Of a DNA stretch of 64,000 nucleotides, positions 58,421 through 64,000 are shown piece by piece. The notes beneath the pieces are model-generated. The model was given only the letters and a program-made list of their open reading frames with translations. It was not told the origin of the DNA and made no database searches. The stretch comes from Blasia pusilla (lineage: Eukaryota; Marchantiophyta; Marchantiopsida; Blasiales), in the NCBI GenBank assembly GCA_050084515.1, contig CM114275.1:23808001-23872000 (forward strand), written 5' to 3'. Numbering within the stretch: position 1 is the stretch's first letter; the number at the start of each line of letters is the position of its first letter. Both the position numbers and the translations under genes were made by a program.

Positions 58421-58625
58421 CTCGGATCTTTTCCCTACGCTTGCGGCCCCCCCGCGAAGGAGGGGTCGTTCTCCCACAAGGACGGGCACTTTCCTTCCTA
58501 TTCTCCTCGTTCGGATCTTTTCCCTACCCTGGCGGCCGCAAAGGAGGAGTCTCCCCCCACAAGGACGGACTCTGTCCATCTCTTTCTCCTACCCTTGCGG
58601 CTGCGAAGGGTTTTTCCTTCCGCAA
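58421..58625. repeat. GC-rich tandem repeat, about 89-bp period, two to three copies
   Basis: TCGGATCTTTTCCCTAC occurs at 58422 and 58511, and CCCACAAGGACGG follows in both. A partial third unit follows (CCTACCCTTGCGGCTGCGAAG). Open frames on this strand follow the repeat and are not considered genes. Confidence 0.7.
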
Positions 58626-61600
58626 AGTTTCCCTACACACAAGAGTGCGAGTATACCTTAAAAATCTTGGTAGGGGTTGGGAGAGAAAGTGATTAGTGAA
58701 TAATTGTGGAGGACGACTCGGTAAGGAAAGGAAGTGTTTACGGGGGCCTAATTATCAAAAAATTAGATTAGGACATGAGGATAGGATATACTAGTAAGGT
58801 TCCCATGAAGGTTTGAATAGCCCATGAAGGGACTAATGATGCGGCACACAAATTTAAAATTTTTTGTTGCTCGTAATATGTGGAATATTTTGATTTACAT
58901 ATAGAGAATCGAGGTGAGTGAGAGAGTTTCAATGGGGGAGCTCGTTGGTCACTCGGTAAAGAAAAAAAATTAGGAAGGACACCAATTAAAAGAAGTTGGT
59001 AGGGTTTTAGGGAGACAAAACTCTTTTTTAAAAACTAAATGAAAGAACATCTACGGTGTAAACAAAATAGGGACTAAAAATATGTTATCCAAGCATTGAT
59101 GCTTACCTAGGTGGGGAACTTGGGGTTTTCTATTTGCGTGTTTCTTGCTTACAAGGAATAGGGTTTTTTTCAATTTTGAAATTGAGCAATAAGGGGGATC
59201 ATTCTTAGGGTTCACTTTTTGAAATTTTCTTTAATTTTCAAACTAGCCGACAACCATGGAAATTTTGGAATTTATGGGCTCATTTACAAAGAATGTATGT
59301 GTGAGTTGAGCCATGCGTGACTAACCACACTTGGACAAGAAGAATTCCATATAGAATCATTGACTCCAATTAAACAAAATCATATGTAAGAAACATTGGT
59401 GGTTTCCACATGGATTGTTACGACCCCTACTTTAAGGCTTTAAAAATGTAGTTATATCTTTTGGCGACACATCATCAAAGTGTGGAAAGCTCTCTTAGGA
59501 TCCCACTTAAGATTTCTCTTATTGAGATGGACCATATCATGCCAACCGTGACTAGAAAGCTAAATGTTGTATATGATCTCTACTTGAACACTCCCAGTAG
59601 TGTAAAAGCTAAGAAGTTTGATCTTGGATTTTGTCATACATGAAACTACTGAATGAGTGATGATTTACTTTAGGTCCTTTGTGTCAAGTGATGCTCTCTA
59701 CCTTTCACACATCTTTGCAAGAATTTAGCGATCTCAACTTGATTTTCTTTTTAGCAATGATATGACTATCAACATCTCAATGTTCACTCTCTCATAAATT
59801 CTGAGTATTTGAAATATGAATCTAAATATCCCATCTTCTACCCATAGGCTTGAGAACTTCCTAACTTCATAGGTACAAGAAGATCATGAGATCTTACGTA
59901 AGTTATTATGGAAAATTGTGTAATGTGGCGATCTATGATTGGAATGCCTTAATTACATCTACTCGTTTTCATTCTTCTTCTCTGGATTTACATGAATCAT
60001 GTTGTCAAGGAAAGTCACGCTGCAATCTTATTGTTCCGTTTGTGGAATCATGCACCATTGTGTGAGTTATTTAGCCGTTGTGAAGATTGCTTTGTAATTA
60101 TAGAGCTACAAGTAGAAAGAGGCACATGACATGCATGTGCTATACAAACCTATCAAGGCCTCTTTGGCAAACACTACACCAATAAATGATCATTCTGAAA
60201 TCACTACACCTTTAATTTCATAATAAGGCACATTTAGGGTTCAATTCAAGTGAGAACACCATTTCTAGTTGTGGGGCATCAGCTTCATTGTCCATATAGG
60301 GACCAAATCCATCGAATGCTCTCGCCACATTAGATGTAATGTTTATCTACCCTTCACTTTTTTCTTAGACTTCAAAGTCATAAGTCACTTTAAACTATAA
60401 AGTATCACTTTTTGGCATTGTAGCTTTTTGGTGGTGTAACATATGAGGTTTTTTCTTAATTTTGAAAAATCTTACAATTTATCTTTCTTCTCACATTTTA
60501 GGAATGAAAGAGGGATGAGCTCGATGGCTACAAGTGAACCGAAAGATGGACCATTGACTGAAAATCTCGAGAGGAAAATTCCATTTAGATCCATCTTTCT
60601 CTCGCCGCAATAACTAGATGGAAAATCTTGAGAGTTGAAGAAACATTCAATGGAGACATTTTTTGGTAAAATTAAATGTGTGACATAATGAACATGGTGC
60701 ATGATTATATCTTTAGAGTACTCAATACATGGAGAAGTTGATGAACATCCCAAGTTGGGTTTATGCATCTTAATTGATGATCCTTGTTTTAGCTTTAACA
60801 ATTTTAGCAATTGTACCATAAGGTGGGTAGAATTATGTATATTGTGTGATTTTTTTGGAATACTATTTGAAGACGAGAAGATCCAACATTTTGAAATTAG
60901 TAATATAGATTTTCGGCATTATATTTATCAAGCCATGCTCCAAGATAAAAATATATATATATTTGATCATTAGATGATGAGGCCAAATATGTCCTTGTTG
61001 GTCTCTCTTATATCTAAAGTGCTTTCTTAATAGAGCTTGAAAGTGGCGGTAACCATTGTAAGGTGGAGTGATCTAGTGGCATATCCTTCTCTACTTATGA
61101 TTGTGGTATTGGATTTGTCTTCCATCAAGGATTGATGGGGATTCTTAATCCAATTGTCCCTACTCTTATGTGGGGTTTTTTGTTGATTTTTTCTTAATAT
61201 CTATGATATTTTCCTTTTGTGCCTTCTAAACAATACAGTCTAGTGAATTAGTCTATCTGATTTTTTTATTTTGGAAGTTTTGAATAGGATTGTTTAGTGT
61301 CATTAGTGGAAGGCTTCATGACTTGTACATTGAGTTGAAAAAATCTGCAACTTTGCTTAGTAGTGAGAGAATACTTTTAAAATCTGAACAAGAGAAGTTA
61401 CAACGCAAACTCTTATTCAAGGATAGATGAATTGTGTACCCAACCAATCCAACTAAAAAAAAGAGGTGAAGTAAAAGATTAAGCATATCAATTTCCAGGG
61501 AAGATCCATCCATAACTAACTTGTGGCATACCTTAATATTATTGGTATTGAAATTTAGGAAGTTCCTCTTTTGTCAAACTTACTTTCACAACTTCTATAC

Positions 61601-64000
61601 ATAAAGCATTACAATTCATCTCTTATAATATGAAATTTATTTCCTTGATTCAAATGGGCTACAAATTTATTGTGATTCATTAGATTATTCGTGACACTAA
61701 TTGAGCTATTCCAACCTCTCATATGAACATTCCTAGAGATCTCAAAACAACCTACATAGGTCATTGTGTAATAAACTTAATGCAACTCCCGTAAGAACAT
61801 ATGTGCCAAAAGATTTGCTTGTGTGTTTGTACAAATCTTTGATGCGTTGGAGCTACCTCATCGCAAGATTTCCAAATCCATCTTCCGCATTAAAAAATTC
61901 AGTTTTTCTCTAATTTCCATAACCCCAAACATGGAGAATCACCAAAAGCATAATCCAATTCCAAGCTAGGTTACACCCTCCTTGGATTCCGACTATCATG
62001 GAACTTAAGCTCTTCCCAAGTTTCATTTTATTTTTGGTCATGATTTGCTAGGTCACAGTCTTTATCATTAAGGATATCCATTTAGGTTTACACCTTGGCT
62101 CTACAACTTAAACCTCACTTATGAGACTCTAAAGCATTTTCATCCTAATGAGACTGTACTAGAGCTCTAATGTTCTCATTGGCAGGGTAGGTACTACGAA
62201 GACGACAGAGAACTAAAATTTGTGTCTTATAGTTCCTTAATGTCTTCCCACCAGATTTGGTATCTCTCTCCCATTAATTTCCATCCCATACGATGTCCTT
62301 TAGCAATACTCGTAACCAAACTCCTTTAGCAAGTATATTGAATCTCATCTTCACCATAGTTAGTGTTTGTTCACTAGAAGCTACCTTTAGATACTATGTG
62401 TGTTTCCCATATTTCATCAATCGACTTATCTCTCCCTTTTATCCTTATTTATTAAATTTATTTTGTTGATCTTTTATCTTATCATGATAATCACTTCGAC
62501 ATGCTCAAGTACTACCCCTCCTCTATTTTCAATTTGAATGCCTTCAACTTCTCATAAAACTACTTTCTTATTGCCAATTCAACAAGATATGGAAGGAAAG
62601 TAAGGTTAGTAAAACCCTCCTTACCTTTCTAACTTGTCACTCTTAAGTTCTCTAAGTTTGTTAGCTCATATTTCTCAAAGACTTTCATATGATTTTACAT
62701 TGCGTTTGACTCTTTTGCTCCATCTTTTTTTTATCTCTATTTGGATGCCATGAGTGTCTCAACTCATGGCTCCAAATAATTCAGTACACATGCAACCAAG
62801 ACTTGGCTATTTGCAAGATTTAGGTATAAAACAATAACCAAAGGATGAATGTTGATGTGTGCATAAATTATCCATTCATGAAAAATCATAAAGGACATGG
62901 AGTACACATGTACTCCCATTCTAATAATCCACATGTCACCATATGAGAACAAGGCCTCACAAAAGAGGACACTCTCCCTAGACATATCTCACTTGGTCAT
63001 CTAGGCACAAGTGTCATCATCAACATCAAAACTCCTAAACTATCCCACAAGATACATAATAAGTAGCAAACTCCCAAAGAGTGTCGCTCATAAAAGCAAG
63101 CATGACCTATACACATAGATCACCTCCCATGGAACAAGTTGTCAAGACCTCCTAAAATGGTAACTACATAGAGTCCCTCTAGGCCTCAGTGCCATTTCAT
63201 TTACCTTTCAAAAGTCATGGCATCTTCCTTTGCATGGTCTTAGAATATTGAAAAGTTTCATTAAGGACTTATCACAATCAATGTCACTTCGTTCTTCAGA
63301 GAATTCCACTCAAGAGCGAAGGCGTGAAATACCGATCATAGTCATGAAGCACTAGTGTGAAACAAGGAACACTGGGATGAAAGTAGAGGCATGAAACCCC
63401 TGAGAGACATTAAAAAAAACAAGACAATAAAACTAAAGAGTCCTCTATGGTTTTGCTAAGGAGATATTAGAACAGGACCAAGTTGTATAAGTCCTTGCTA
63501 GAAACTCAATAATGGTTTGGAAGACACAAGGGATTTATCTTCAGATCCCGCTCATTAAACTGCTGTACCCTTTGCATCTTGGGGATTTTGGAACCATGAG
63601 CTCATAAGCTTTCGCAAGAATGATGGGTCTTAGTTGTCAAGAGTTGGGAAGGGAACCCAAAATGGAGCATCACGCCCAAAGTTGCTAGGTACCTTCCCAA
63701 GGTGAGATTTTTTCATTTAGCACAGGAGAAAAGGGGTGCTTCCATGTGCATTGTAGAGGTGTTAGAGTAATAAGAGAAGAACCCAAGCAATTGAGCCACA
63801 CTTCAAAAGTCTGCAATAGTGTTTCAGTTGAGGGCCTCTTCTAATTAGACTATTCACAAACAATTAGTGGCGGGCAGGTTTCCTGCTAAGAGACAATCCG
63901 AAGTATTCTACAAGACGTGAGGAAAGTTTGCCAAATAAGTTTGCTACGAGGGAAAACCGTTGGTCAAGCCTCTCTACTAGGGAGAGAGTTTCAAAAACTT
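58626..64000. other. AT-rich intergenic DNA to the end of the window
   Basis: Only short frames without domain motifs occur on either strand (largest 115 aa, minus, 60819-60472). Codon use is AT-rich and stops are frequent. No RNA gene, array or intact mobile element was recognised. Decayed transposon sequence is probable. Confidence 0.45.

Noticed and set aside
58376-58696. Overlapping 82-106-aa plus frames
   Set aside because: They follow the GC-rich 89-bp repeat in three phases and have no domain.
1-64000. CRISPR arrays, rRNA genes, bacterial operons
   Set aside because: No regular short-repeat and spacer arrays, rRNA signatures or prokaryotic gene organisation are visible. The introns and transposons are eukaryotic.

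Overview
This window looks like nuclear DNA of a streptophyte, most likely a non-seed land plant or a relative of that grade. The host genes are plant-type: a LEA_2/NHL-like membrane protein, the translation termination GTPase eRF3 in 16 short exons, and a type I membrane protein with an acidic Trp-rich tail. The intergenic DNA is AT-rich and full of Ty3/gypsy, Mutator-like and mini-Helitron-like sequence. The species cannot be named from the sequence alone.

Layout. 1-2420 (+): 3' part of a spliced Mutator-like SWIM-domain transposase gene. 2421-5637: intergenic, with one orphan exon candidate. 5638-24070: a nested retrotransposon cluster. Element 1 (minus strand, about 5.9-11.5 kb) is a decayed chromodomain gypsy element whose 1-kb LTR ('LTR B') lies at 10521-11519. 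It sits inside a copy of another LTR ('LTR A', 5638-5933 plus 11520-11858). Element 2 (plus strand, about 12.2-22.5 kb) is bounded by LTR A copies and is interrupted by a solo LTR B at 16421-17424. A further solo LTR B lies at about 23.06-24.07 kb. 24-33 kb: AT-rich DNA with tandem duplications and short Helitron-like elements. 33718-34377 (+): LEA_2 gene. 36.3-36.6 kb: tRNA-derived SINE-like element. 37.3-37.9 kb: two mini-Helitron-like elements. 39270-43634 (+): type I membrane protein. 47182-53340 (-): eRF3. 54141 to about 56446 (+): an unrecognised coiled-coil gene, divergent from eRF3 across an exact 52-bp minisatellite. 57-64 kb: repeats and intergenic DNA.

The most interesting object is element 2. 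Between its retropepsin-like region and its reverse transcriptase it carries a complete but inactivated cytosine-C5 DNA methyltransferase, with motifs I, II, IV, VI, VIII and the C-terminal motifs in order. Its integrase ends in a PHD-finger-like module rather than a chromodomain. Together these suggest a retrotransposon lineage that carried its own DNA-methylation enzyme and, by inference, a histone-reading targeting module. The copy here is dead: it has frameshifts and many in-frame stops, nearly all TAG. One TAG replaces the Gln codon expected in the catalytic PCQ motif. That pattern fits C-to-T decay at CAG (CHG) sites.

Exon structures were worked out by hand from splice signals, reading phase and family conservation. 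Family assignments come from remembered motifs, with no database search.
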